A stretch of 64,000 nucleotides of DNA from Georgenia soli. GTDB taxonomy: Bacteria > Actinomycetota > Actinomycetes > Actinomycetales > Actinomycetaceae. Where the stretch lies: the NCBI RefSeq assembly GCF_002563695.1, contig NZ_PDJI01000004.1, forward strand, positions 1,612,001 to 1,676,000, given 5' to 3'. The position numbers and the translations under genes were made by a program. The notes under the pieces were generated by a model, which did not search any database, was not told the DNA's origin, and worked only from the letters and a program-made list of their open reading frames with translations. Of the stretch, positions 40,856 to 49,435 are shown one piece after another (the stretch's first letter is position 1; every line of letters begins with the position of its first letter).

Positions 40856-40876
40856 GACGGCCGGTCCGGCGGCTCG

Positions 40877-42220
40877 TCAGCTCTCGCGCCGCAGCTCGCC
40901 GGGGTTCAGCTCTGCCCCTGCGGGCGCCGACGCGGGGGTCGCCGCCTCCTGGCTCGTGCCCCGGGCGCGGGAGATCTGCCGCATGAGGTGGTAGACGACG
41001 ATCGCCGCGGCGGACCCCATCGCGATGCCCTCGAAACGCATCTCGCCTACCACCCAGGTGTAGTTGGCGATGCCCAGGATGAGGGCGACAGCCGCTGTGT
41101 TGAGGTTGACGGGGTCGGAGAAGTCGACGCGGTTCTGCACCCAGATCCGCACGCCGAGCATGCCGATCATCCCGTAGAGGACGGTCGCCGCCCCGCCGAG
41201 CACTCCGGCCGGGATCGTCGCGATCAGCTCGCCGAACTTCGGCGACATGCTCAGCAGGAACGCGACCACCGCGGCCACCAGGTAGGCGGCGGTGGAGTAC
41301 ACGCGGGTGGCCGCCATGACGCCGATGTTCTCGGCGTACGTCGTGGTGCCGGACCCGCCGCCCGCGCCTGCGAGCATCGTGGAGACGCCGTCGGCGAAGA
41401 GCGCCCGGCCGGTGACGTCGTCGAGATTCTCCCCCGTCATCGCCGCCACGGACTTCACGTGGCCGACGTTCTCGGCAACCAGGACGAGCACGACCGGCAC
41501 GAACAGGCCCATGAGGGCCAGGTCGAACGTCGGGGTGGTGAAGTCGGGGAGCCCGACCCAGGCCGCCTCCCTCACCCCGCTGAAGTCGACCTCGCCACGC
41601 AGCTGCGCGGTGGCGTAGCCGACGAGGACGCCGAGGAGGATGGAGAGCCTGCCGAGCAGCCCCCGGAACAGCACGGTGGACAGCAGGATGGCTCCGACGG
41701 TGACGAGAGCCGTCACCGGTGCCTTCTGGACGTTGCCCCACGCCGACGGCGCGAGGTTGAAGCCGATGAGGGCCACGATGGCGCCGGTGACGGTGGGCGG
41801 CATGACGATGTCGATCCACCGCGAGCCGGCGAAGTGCACGACGAGACCGATGATCGCGAGCAGGACGCCGACGGCGACGACGCCGCCCAGCGCGGATGAC
41901 CTGCCCTGCGACGCCGTAGCGGCCGTGATGGGGGCGATCAGGGCGAAGCTCGAGCCGAGGTAGCTGGGCACCCGCCCGGCCGTGACGACCAGGAACAGCA
42001 CCGTGCCGACGGCGGAGAAGAACAGGGTGGTCGCCGGCGGGAACCCGGTCAGGAGCGGCACGAGGAACGTCGCGCCGAACATGGCGACCACGTGCTGCGC
42101 GCCGATGCCGATGGTGGCGGGCCAGCTCAGCCGCTCTTGCGGGGCCACCACCTCGCCGGGGCCGATGTGCCGGCCGTCCCCGTGGACCGTCCATCTGCCG
42201 AAGCCCTTGCGTGCGTTCAT
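40877..42220 (-). CDS. Nucleobase:cation symporter (uracil/xanthine permease, NAT family)
   Basis: The 447-residue transporter has 12-14 helices and the NAT signature ENIGVMAATRV; the substrate-binding region GSSFALIAPITAA and AENVGHVKSVA are present. The family takes up uracil, xanthine or related bases with protons; uracil is favoured by similarity to UraA and by the upp gene in this window, but purines are possible. ATG 42220 follows GGGAGGG. Confidence 0.9.
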   Translation of the reverse strand: MNARKGFGRWTVHGDGRHIGPGEVVAPQERLSWPATIGIGAQHVVAMFGATFLVPLLTGFPPATTLFFSAVGTVLFLVVTAGRVPSYLGSSFALIAPITAATASQGRSSALGGVVAVGVLLAIIGLVVHFAGSRWIDIVMPPTVTGAIVALIGFNLAPSAWGNVQKAPVTALVTVGAILLSTVLFRGLLGRLSILLGVLVGYATAQLRGEVDFSGVREAAWVGLPDFTTPTFDLALMGLFVPVVLVLVAENVGHVKSVAAMTGENLDDVTGRALFADGVSTMLAGAGGGSGTTTYAENIGVMAATRVYSTAAYLVAAVVAFLLSMSPKFGELIATIPAGVLGGAATVLYGMIGMLGVRIWVQNRVDFSDPVNLNTAAVALILGIANYTWVVGEMRFEGIAMGSAAAIVVYHLMRQISRARGTSQEAATPASAPAGAELNPGELRRES

Positions 42221-42367
42221 CGCAGCCCTCCCCGTTGTCCGTTGCGCCTGCTCCCGCATCGTCGAGGGGCCGGTTCGGGAGGACAGGCTAACGCCGATGA
42301 GCCTCGGCCCGTTCCGCGCTGTGCCATTCTGGGCGCTGGCGTGCAGGCCGGGCCACGAGGGGGACGG

Positions 42368-42877
42368 ATGAGCTGGGGCGAGAACCAGCACGGCGGCGCC
42401 GCGGGCGCCCCGCGGCCGGACAACCCGTTCGCCTCGCCCTCCGCACGGCCGGCCCCTCCACCGCGGGCCTTCCTGCCCGACTACGCGGCCGCGCCGCTCC
42501 CGGGCGCCGGACCGTCGCCCTACATGACCTCTCCCGGGCCCGAAACGTCCATGGACGACGGCGCACCCGTCGCCTTCCCGGGCAGCGAGCTCGTGGACCG
42601 CGGCGCGGTCCTCGCCGGGCCCGGCTACACCTCGGCCGTGGTACGCAACGACCCCCTCGCCGTCGCCGCCCTGATCCTCGGGGTGCTCGCGGTGGTTCCC
42701 GGGCTGGGGGTGGCCGCCGTGGTGTGCGGGCACCTCGCGCTGCGGCGCCTCGCCGACGGCTACGCGGGCGGCCGCGGGCTGGCCGTGGCGGGCCTCGTGC
42801 TCGGCTACGTGCTCACGGCCCTGTGGGTGCTGCTCGTGCTCGCCGTCTGGGGTGTGCGGGACCTCTTCGCAGCCTGA
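42368..42877 (+). CDS. DUF4190 domain membrane protein
   Basis: A 169-residue protein with about 95 polar, Pro/Ala-rich residues and then two helices in DUF4190 form (DPLAVAALILGVLAVVPGLG and GLAVAGLVLGYVLTALWVLL). Function unknown. It is convergent with nupC, whose stop lies ten bases beyond. Confidence 0.85.
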   Translation: MSWGENQHGGAAGAPRPDNPFASPSARPAPPPRAFLPDYAAAPLPGAGPSPYMTSPGPETSMDDGAPVAFPGSELVDRGAVLAGPGYTSAVVRNDPLAVAALILGVLAVVPGLGVAAVVCGHLALRRLADGYAGGRGLAVAGLVLGYVLTALWVLLVLAVWGVRDLFAA

Positions 42878-42887
42878 GGCTCGCCTG

Positions 42888-44453
42888 TCAGCCGATGAGG
42901 ACGCCGGCGATGGCGGCGCTCATGAGGTTGCCGAGCGTGCCGGCGAGCACGGCAAGCATGCCCAGCCGTGCGATGTCGGAACGCCGGTCCGGGGCGATGC
43001 CACCGAGGCCGCCGATGAGGATCGCGAGCGAGCCGAGGTTCGCGAAGCCGGTGAGGGCGAACGTGACGATCGCCTGGGTCTTCGCGGAGAAGTCCTCGGC
43101 GCGGGGCGCGAAGTCGGAGAAGGCGACGAACTCGTTGAGGACCACCTTCTGCCCCAGGAAGCTGCCCGCGTCGACCGCCTCGTTCCACGGCACCCCGACG
43201 ACGAACATGATCGGGGCGAAGACGTACCCGAGCAGCTGCTGGATCGTCAGCTCGACGCCGAAGAGGCCGCCGACGGCGCCGAGGACGAGGTTCGCCAGCG
43301 CGATGAGGGCGATGAAGGCCAGCAGCATCGCGCCCACGTTGAGGGCGAGGCTCAGCCCGTCCGACGCGCCCTTCGCCGCAGCGTCGATGACGTTCGTGGG
43401 GCCGTCGTCCTCGTCGTCGGGACCGGCGTCGTCGGTCTCGGGGCCGCTGCCGGGCGTTGCGGTGTCGGTCATGACCGTCCGCCTCTCGCGGGCGGGGCGG
43501 CCGCGGTCGGTCGGGCCGAGGTCGTCGCCGTCACCGCCGTCGGCGTCGGCGTCGGACCACCGGGCATCGTCACCCGAGACCGTGCCCGCGCGGTCCTGAG
43601 CGCCCCGACGGCGGGCAAGCTCCGCCGTCGCCGCCGAGGAGGCCCCACGGCTGCCGCCGGCGACGAACCGGGCCACGAGCCCGCCCCTGGCGCCCCTGGC
43701 GCCCCTGGCGCCCCTGCGAGAATCCGCGTCGGCGGCGGTCGCGGCACGACGCTCGACGGACCCGGAAGCCGCGGCCTCCACCGCCGGTCCGTCGTCCTCG
43801 AGCGCCCCCGCCGGGACGAGGATCTTGGCCATCATCAGCGCGGCCGGCGCCGCCATGAAGCTGGCGGCGATGAGGTAGTCGAGGTTGGCGCCCAGAAGGG
43901 AGTAGCCCACGAGCACCGACCCCGCGACCGTGGTGAGTCCGCCGGCCATGACGGCGAACAGCTCGGAGCGCGTCATGCCCGAGATGTAGGGCCGGATGAC
44001 CAGGGGTGCCTCGGTCTGCCCGACGAAGATGTTCGCGGCCGCGTTCATCGACTCCGGCCGGGTGGTGCCGAGGAGCTTCGCGAGTCCGCCGCCGATGATC
44101 TTCACGACCCACTGCAGGATCCCGAGGTGGTAGAGCACCGCGGTGAGCGACGCGAAGAAGACGATGACCGGCAGCACCTGGAAGGCGAACACGGATCCCT
44201 CGTCGGGCAGGATCGGGCCGAAGAGGAAGTCGATGCCGGCGCGCGAGGAGTTGATGACCGCCTGGACGGCCTGCGTCATCGCCCCCAGGACGGTCTTGCC
44301 GACCGGGACGTAGAGGACCAGCACGCCGAAGATCACCTGGATCGCCAGCGCCAGCCCGACCGTCCGCACGCTGATCCGCCGGCGGTCGGCCGAGAAGAGG
44401 ACCGCGATGGCGAGGATCACCACCATGCCGCCCAGACCCCAGAGAACGTTCAC
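42888..44453 (-). CDS. nupC: CNT-family nucleoside transporter with a large hydrophilic insertion
   Basis: A 521-residue concentrative nucleoside transporter: [20 protein letters not shown] and [14 protein letters not shown] are the substrate and gate motifs, and [20 protein letters not shown] starts the second half. Typical members have about 400-430 residues. Here residues about 218-352 form an Arg/Gly/Asp-rich, non-membrane insertion (bases about 43398-43802) including a GAR repeat. The reading frame is intact through it. Uptake of nucleosides is expected if the insertion is tolerated as a cytoplasmic loop. Confidence 0.88.
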   Translation of the reverse strand: MNVLWGLGGMVVILAIAVLFSADRRRISVRTVGLALAIQVIFGVLVLYVPVGKTVLGAMTQAVQAVINSSRAGIDFLFGPILPDEGSVFAFQVLPVIVFFASLTAVLYHLGILQWVVKIIGGGLAKLLGTTRPESMNAAANIFVGQTEAPLVIRPYISGMTRSELFAVMAGGLTTVAGSVLVGYSLLGANLDYLIAASFMAAPAALMMAKILVPAGALEDDGPAVEAAASGSVERRAATAADADSRRGARGARGARGGLVARFVAGGSRGASSAATAELARRRGAQDRAGTVSGDDARWSDADADGGDGDDLGPTDRGRPARERRTVMTDTATPGSGPETDDAGPDDEDDGPTNVIDAAAKGASDGLSLALNVGAMLLAFIALIALANLVLGAVGGLFGVELTIQQLLGYVFAPIMFVVGVPWNEAVDAGSFLGQKVVLNEFVAFSDFAPRAEDFSAKTQAIVTFALTGFANLGSLAILIGGLGGIAPDRRSDIARLGMLAVLAGTLGNLMSAAIAGVLIG

Positions 44454-44568
44454 GTCTCCTCCTCCGCCACGTACGGACCGAAACGCCCACGGTGGCAGAG
44501 CCTGGCGCAGGCCGCGCGCCGGGAGGGGGCCGCGCGGCAGCGGTCGTCCAGAACCTTAGGATCGCTGC

Positions 44569-45303
44569 GTGAAGCCCTTCCTGCTCGTGGCCACCCGCCC
44601 CGAGGACGCCGCCGCCGACAGCGAGTACGAGGCGTTCCTGCGCTACGGCGGCCTGACCGAGGACCAGCTCGTCCGGATCCGCCTCGAGTCGACCCCGCTG
44701 CCGCCGCTGGACCTCGACGACTGGTCGGGGATCATGCTGGGCGGCAGCCCGTTCACCAGCTCCATCCCGGAGGAGCACAAGTCCGACACCCAGCTGCGGG
44801 TGGAGCACGAGCTCGGGCGCCTTCTCGAGGTGCTCATTCCCGCCGACTACCCGTTCCTGGGAGCCTGCTACGGCGTCGGCACGCTGGCCCGGCACCTCGG
44901 GGCGACGCTCGACGGCACGTACTCGGAGCCGATCTCCGCCGCCACGATCGAGGTCACCGCGGAGGGCGCGGCCGACCCCCTGCTCGAGGGCTTCCCGGAC
45001 AGCTTCCAGGCCTTCGTCGGTCACAAGGAGGCGGCCAGCCACCTTCCCGACGGCGCCGTCCTCCTCGCCCGCGGCGAGGCCTGCCCCGTGCAGATGTTCC
45101 GGGTGCGGACCAACCTCTACGGCACGCAGTTCCACCCGGAGCTCGACGTCCACGGCATCCTCGAGCGCATCCGGATCTACCGCGACGCCGGGTACTTCGA
45201 CCCGGCCGAGCAGGCGCAGGTGGAGGCGTCCGTGCGGGACGTCGAGATCACCGTCCCGCAGCGGATCCTCGCCAACTTCGTCAACCGGTACGCGCGGGAC
45301 TGA
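44569..45303 (+). CDS. Class I glutamine amidotransferase-like protein
   Basis: A 244-residue GMP-synthase-type amidotransferase domain without a synthetase partner. Catalytic Cys in PFLGACYGVGTLA and His in GTQFHPELDVHG; the usual Glu follows. It may cleave gamma-glutamyl bonds. GTG 44569 lies six bases after TAGGAT, so it is leaderless. Confidence 0.9.
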   Translation: MKPFLLVATRPEDAAADSEYEAFLRYGGLTEDQLVRIRLESTPLPPLDLDDWSGIMLGGSPFTSSIPEEHKSDTQLRVEHELGRLLEVLIPADYPFLGACYGVGTLARHLGATLDGTYSEPISAATIEVTAEGAADPLLEGFPDSFQAFVGHKEAASHLPDGAVLLARGEACPVQMFRVRTNLYGTQFHPELDVHGILERIRIYRDAGYFDPAEQAQVEASVRDVEITVPQRILANFVNRYARD

Positions 45304-45305
45304 CC

Positions 45306-45327
45306 GGGCCGCCATCGGCGGCGGCCC
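45306..45327 (+). terminator. Short hairpin behind the amidotransferase
   Basis: GGGCCGCC (45306-45313) pairs with GGCGGCCC (45320-45327) across a six-base loop. Confidence 0.5.
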
Positions 45328-45415
45328 TCCGCGCCCCTCAGCCGGGCCTGGGCGATTCGTCCGTATCCTGACCCGCCCCGCGACGCCGTCGGGGCGCCCG
45401 GCATCATCGGCGCCC

Positions 45416-46414
45416 ATGACGACGCACACGGCAGGCACGACCTCCGGCCCGAACGCCGAGGACCGCAGCGCACGCGTCGCGGTGACGCTGTTCCCACTCC
45501 TGATCCTGGCGGGCGCGGGGATCGCGTTCCTCAGGCCCGGAACATTCACGCCGCTGGGCGACGCGATCAACCCGCTCCTCGGCGTGATCATGTTCGGGAT
45601 GGGGCTGACCCTCACGCTGCCGGACTTCCGGCTCGTGGTCACGCGCCCCGTGCCCGTGCTGCTCGGCGTGGTCGCCCAGTACTCGATCATGCCGCTGCTC
45701 GGGCTCGGTGTGTCCTGGGTGCTGCAGCTGCCGCCGGAGCTGGCCGCCGGCGTGATCCTCGTGGGCTGCGCGCCGGGCGGGACGGCGTCGAACGTCGTGA
45801 CGTACCTGGCCAAGGGCGACACCGCGCTGTCCGTGACGATGACGTCCGTCTCGACGCTGCTGGCCCCGCTCCTGACCCCGGTGCTCACGCTGTGGCTCGC
45901 CGGGCAGTACATGCCCGTCGACGGCGTCGGCATGGCGAAGTCCATCCTGCAGATCGTTCTCGTCCCGGTGGCGCTGGGCCTGGTGGTGCGCGCGCTGCTC
46001 CCGCGCGTGGTGACCCGTGCGCTGCCGGTGCTGCCGTGGATCTCGGTGATCGCGATCACTCTCGTGGTCGTCGCGGTCGTCTCCCGCAGCGCGGACAAGA
46101 TCGTCGAGGCGGGCCTGCTCGTCCTCGCGGCCGTCGTGCTGCACAACTGCCTCGGGTACGCGATCGGCTACGGCTTCGCCGCGGTGACGAAGCAGCCCGA
46201 GCGGGTGCGGCGCACGGTCGCCGTCGAGGTCGGCATGCAGAACTCGGGGCTCGCGGCCGGCCTGGCCGCCACCTACTTCGGCCCGCTCGCCGCGCTACCG
46301 GGTGCCGTCTTCTCGGTGTGGCACAACGTCTCCGGCGCGATCCTGGCGGCCGTGCTCCGGCGTCGTCCGCTCGCCCCCGAGCCGGCGCGCGCCACCGAGG
46401 CCGTCGCCTCCTGA
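45416..46414 (+). CDS. BASS family (bile acid:sodium symporter-like) transporter
   Basis: A 332-residue membrane protein of nine or ten helices with the family core FGMGLTLTLPDFRLV, GCAPGGTASNVVTYLAKGD and VGMQNSGLAA. Natural substrates of bacterial members include organic anions such as pyruvate or pantothenate; the substrate here is unknown. ATG 45416 lies in a region rich in A/C with no clear Shine-Dalgarno. Confidence 0.92.
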   Translation: MTTHTAGTTSGPNAEDRSARVAVTLFPLLILAGAGIAFLRPGTFTPLGDAINPLLGVIMFGMGLTLTLPDFRLVVTRPVPVLLGVVAQYSIMPLLGLGVSWVLQLPPELAAGVILVGCAPGGTASNVVTYLAKGDTALSVTMTSVSTLLAPLLTPVLTLWLAGQYMPVDGVGMAKSILQIVLVPVALGLVVRALLPRVVTRALPVLPWISVIAITLVVVAVVSRSADKIVEAGLLVLAAVVLHNCLGYAIGYGFAAVTKQPERVRRTVAVEVGMQNSGLAAGLAATYFGPLAALPGAVFSVWHNVSGAILAAVLRRRPLAPEPARATEAVAS

Positions 46415-46484
46415 GGGAGCCGATCCGCACGTGCGCCGGGCGATGCGCACGCGAGCGGTGTCCGTTCTGTGTCAGTCTTTGGCG

Positions 46485-47855
46485 ATGACCGACCTCCCAC
46501 GCCTGGCCGTGCGCCGGACGGTGTCGACGACGCTTCCGACGGAGCACGGGACCTTCTCGATGCACGGGTACGACGGCGCCGGCGGCCTGGGCCACGTCGC
46601 ACTGGTGATGGGCGACATCGCCGGCGAGGGCGTGGACGACGTCGCACCGCTCGTCCGCGTGCACTCCGAGTGCCTCACGGGTGACGCGTTCGGCTCCCGC
46701 CGCTGCGACTGCGGCGAGCAGCTGGACGCGGCGCTGGCCGCGATCGCCCGCGAGGGCCGCGGTGCCGTCGTGTACGTGCGCGGCCACGAGGGGCGCGGCA
46801 TCGGCCTCCTGGCGAAGCTGCAGGCGTACGCCCTTCAGGACGCCGGCCTGGACACGGTGGACGCCAACCTCGAGCTGGGGCTGCCCGCCGACGCGCGCAC
46901 GTACGACGAGGTGGCCGACATCCTCCACGACCTCGGCGCCACGCGGGTGCGCCTGATGTCCGCCAACCCCGAGAAGGCGGAGCGGCTGGGCGAGCTGGGC
47001 ATCGAGGTGGTGGCCCGGCAGATGCTGCCCGTCGCCGACCGGCCGGAGAACGCCTTCTACCTGGAGACCAAGCGGCGCCGCATGCGCCACGACTCGGTCG
47101 GCGCCGTGCCCGACGCGTGGTCGGAGCTCGTGGCGGGGCGCGTGCCGGAGCACGGCGTCGCGGGCACGGACTCGGCGCTGCTCGACCGTTACGGGCCGCT
47201 GGTGGCGGCCGGGAGCGAGCTCGTGGTCGGCCAGCTGGCGCAGAGCCTGGACGGCTTCATCGCGGCGCGCTCCGGGGACGCCGAGTACGTCAGCGGCGAG
47301 CAGGACCGCGAGCACCTGCACCGCCTGCGCGCACTGGTCGACGCCGTCGTGATCGGCGTGCAGAGCATCGTCGCCGACAACTCGCGCCTGACCGTGCGGG
47401 CGGTGCCGGGCACCTCGCCGGTGCGGGTGGTGCTCGACCCGAGCGCCCGGGCGCCGCGGAGCTCCCACGTCCTGACGACGGGCGACGCGCCGACCCTGTG
47501 GGTCGTCGGCCCCGACGCCGCCGCGCCGGAGGTGGCCACCCACGTCAGCGTGCTGCGGCTCCCGGTGGGACCGTCCGGCTTCGAGCCCGCGGTCGTGCTC
47601 GCCGCGCTGCGCGAGCGCGGGCTGGGGCGGGTGCTCGTGGAGGGCGGGGGGCGCATCGTCTCGGCGTTCCTCGCGGCCGGGCTTCTGGACCGCCTGTTCC
47701 TCACCGTGGCGCCGCTGCTCATCGGCGACGGCGTCCCCGGCATCCGGTTCGACGGCTCTGACCGCCTCGCGGACGCGCTGTCGGCGCCGGTGCGGCGCTT
47801 CGTGCTCGGCGACGACATCTGCACCGAGCTCAACCTCGCGGCCGTGCGCGCCTGA
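46485..47855 (+). CDS. GTP cyclohydrolase II fused to RibD-type reductase domain
   Basis: The 456-residue protein joins a RibA domain (about 1-205) and a RibD C-terminal reductase domain (about 235-450). RibA zinc ligands are in HSECLTGDAFGSRRCDCGEQL (read as C-x10-C-x-C), with VRGHEGRGIGLL and AYALQD, whose Tyr is retained as in standard enzymes. The reductase part shows LAQSLDGFIAARSGD, GVQSIVADNSRLTVR and VLVEGGGRIVSAFL. No DHBP synthase or deaminase is present. This points to a pathway from GTP through a pyrimidine to a reduced ribityl product. It faces a glycosyltransferase, overlapping its 3' end by 26 bases. Confidence 0.9.
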   Translation: MTDLPRLAVRRTVSTTLPTEHGTFSMHGYDGAGGLGHVALVMGDIAGEGVDDVAPLVRVHSECLTGDAFGSRRCDCGEQLDAALAAIAREGRGAVVYVRGHEGRGIGLLAKLQAYALQDAGLDTVDANLELGLPADARTYDEVADILHDLGATRVRLMSANPEKAERLGELGIEVVARQMLPVADRPENAFYLETKRRRMRHDSVGAVPDAWSELVAGRVPEHGVAGTDSALLDRYGPLVAAGSELVVGQLAQSLDGFIAARSGDAEYVSGEQDREHLHRLRALVDAVVIGVQSIVADNSRLTVRAVPGTSPVRVVLDPSARAPRSSHVLTTGDAPTLWVVGPDAAAPEVATHVSVLRLPVGPSGFEPAVVLAALRERGLGRVLVEGGGRIVSAFLAAGLLDRLFLTVAPLLIGDGVPGIRFDGSDRLADALSAPVRRFVLGDDICTELNLAAVRA

Positions 47856-49041
47856 GCGAGACCTGACCGGGACGGCGCTGGTCGTCGAGCAGCTGGCCGA
47901 CGATCGCTGCGGTGACGTCCCAGCCGGGCAGCCGGGCGCGTCGGTCCTGGGCCGTGCGGCGCCAGGTGCTGCGCAGGGCCGGGTCCGTGAGCCACCGCCG
48001 CAGCACCCTCGCCAGGGTGTGGGGGTCCCCGGTGGGCACCGCCGTCCCGGGGATCCCCGGAGCGGGGACCACCACCCCGGACGGTTCGCCCGCACCGCCG
48101 TCCGGGGCGCCGCGGGTCAGGGCCTCGACCGCGCCCGTACCCGCGCCCACCACGGCCGGCACGCCGTGTGCGAGCGCCTCGAGGACCACCATGCCGAACG
48201 TCTCCGTGCGGGAGGTGAGCACCAGCAGGTCGGCCGCCGCCCACTGCTCCTCCAGCGCGTCGCCCATCAGCGCCCCGGCGAACCTCACTCTGTCTCCCAG
48301 CGCATCGGCCGCGCGCCGGACGGTGCCCGCGTAGTCGGGGTCGACGTCGTGGGAGCCGACGAGGACGGCCGTCCACGCGAGGTCCTGCACCTCCGCGAGC
48401 GCGCGCACGAGAGTCAGCGGGTCCTTGGTGGGAGTGAGGTTCGCGACGGCGAGGATGCGCGGCGGCGCCGAGCCTCGGGCGGGGGCGGCCCGGCGTACGC
48501 CCGGCCGGGCCACGCGCACGTCGGTCAGGCCGTGACGGGCGGCGAGGTCCTGGGCCGCCGTGCTGCTGGTCGCGACGACGGTCGACGCCGCCCGCAGCGC
48601 CCGTCCCTCGGCCTCCTCGCGGCGCGCGGCGACGGCGGGCGGGAGACCTACCTCGTCGGCGGTCGCCATGTGCACCAGCACGACGACGCGGTGCCCGGCC
48701 GCCACCGCCTCCGCCACGGGTCCGGGTGCCCCGCTCGCGACGATGCCGTCGACCAGGCAGACCGGGTGGGCTGCGAGTGCCTCGGCGAGGCGGTCGAGGT
48801 CGGGGCCGGCCGGGTCGGGCCAGGACCCGGGCAGGGCATGGACGACGACGCCGGTGCCACCCGCCCGCAGGGCCGCCACCAGCTCGCGGTTGTAGGTGTT
48901 GCCGCCGCTCGGGCCGGTGCGGTCCCACGTCACGAAGCCGAGGTGACCGGCGCCCGGCCCCGCGTCCGCCGTCGCCCGGCCGGCCGTCCCGTCCGCGGGC
49001 TTCCCTCCCGCCGTCGCCCGGCCCGCCGTCCCGTCCGCCAT
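47830..49041 (-). CDS. Glycosyltransferase family 4 protein
   Basis: A 403-residue GT-B enzyme: donor-binding region RILAVANLTPTKDPLTLVRAL, and TSRTETFGMVVLEALAHGVP with the conserved E-x7-E. The N-terminus begins with a duplicated DGTAGRATA stretch before LGFVTWDRTGPSGGNTYNREL. It is third in a minus-strand cluster with the dehydrogenase and QueD-like genes, and overlaps the convergent ribA fusion. The acceptor is unknown, possibly a pterin- or pyrimidine-derived compound. Confidence 0.88.
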   Translation of the reverse strand: MADGTAGRATAGGKPADGTAGRATADAGPGAGHLGFVTWDRTGPSGGNTYNRELVAALRAGGTGVVVHALPGSWPDPAGPDLDRLAEALAAHPVCLVDGIVASGAPGPVAEAVAAGHRVVVLVHMATADEVGLPPAVAARREEAEGRALRAASTVVATSSTAAQDLAARHGLTDVRVARPGVRRAAPARGSAPPRILAVANLTPTKDPLTLVRALAEVQDLAWTAVLVGSHDVDPDYAGTVRRAADALGDRVRFAGALMGDALEEQWAAADLLVLTSRTETFGMVVLEALAHGVPAVVGAGTGAVEALTRGAPDGGAGEPSGVVVPAPGIPGTAVPTGDPHTLARVLRRWLTDPALRSTWRRTAQDRRARLPGWDVTAAIVGQLLDDQRRPGQVSLRRARPRG

Positions 49042-49057
49042 CGCGCTGTCGTCCTGG

Positions 49058-49435
49058 TCAGAGCTCGCGGGTGTAGGTGGCCCAGGCGTCGGGGTGCTCG
49101 CGCAGGGTGACGTCCAGCCCGGCGTAGAGGCCGGCGGGCAGCCGGTCCGCCACGCGGTCGGCGACGAGCTTCGCCAGCGCCTCCGTGGTGGTCAGCGTCC
49201 CGGCGAGCTCGGGGTGCTCGTCGAGGTTGGTGTAGTCGAGGTCCGCGAGGGCGTCCTTGAGGAGCGTCGTCGCCTCGCCGATGTCGATGACGATGCCCTC
49301 CTCCCCCAGCTCCGCCCGCCGGATCGTCAGCTCGACGACGTAGGTAGCGCCGTGGAGGGCCTGCGCAGGCCCGAACGCAGGGTGCGGCAGGGAGTGGGCG
49401 ATCATCATGCGGTCACGGACGGTCAGGGCGAACAT
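49058..49435 (-). CDS. 6-pyruvoyltetrahydropterin synthase/QueD-like protein with altered active site
   Basis: A 125-residue T-fold protein recognisable from IAHSLPHPAF, LHGATYVVEL, GIVIDIGEATTLLKDAL, LDYTNLDEHPEL and a final REHPDAWATY. The zinc motif HGH is HGA, the catalytic Cys four residues before it is Ala, and the LDH dyad is LDY. The canonical reaction is thus unlikely, yet the fold and gene context are kept. The ATG overlaps the dehydrogenase stop by one base, indicating coupling. Confidence 0.85.
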   Translation of the reverse strand: MFALTVRDRMMIAHSLPHPAFGPAQALHGATYVVELTIRRAELGEEGIVIDIGEATTLLKDALADLDYTNLDEHPELAGTLTTTEALAKLVADRVADRLPAGLYAGLDVTLREHPDAWATYTREL

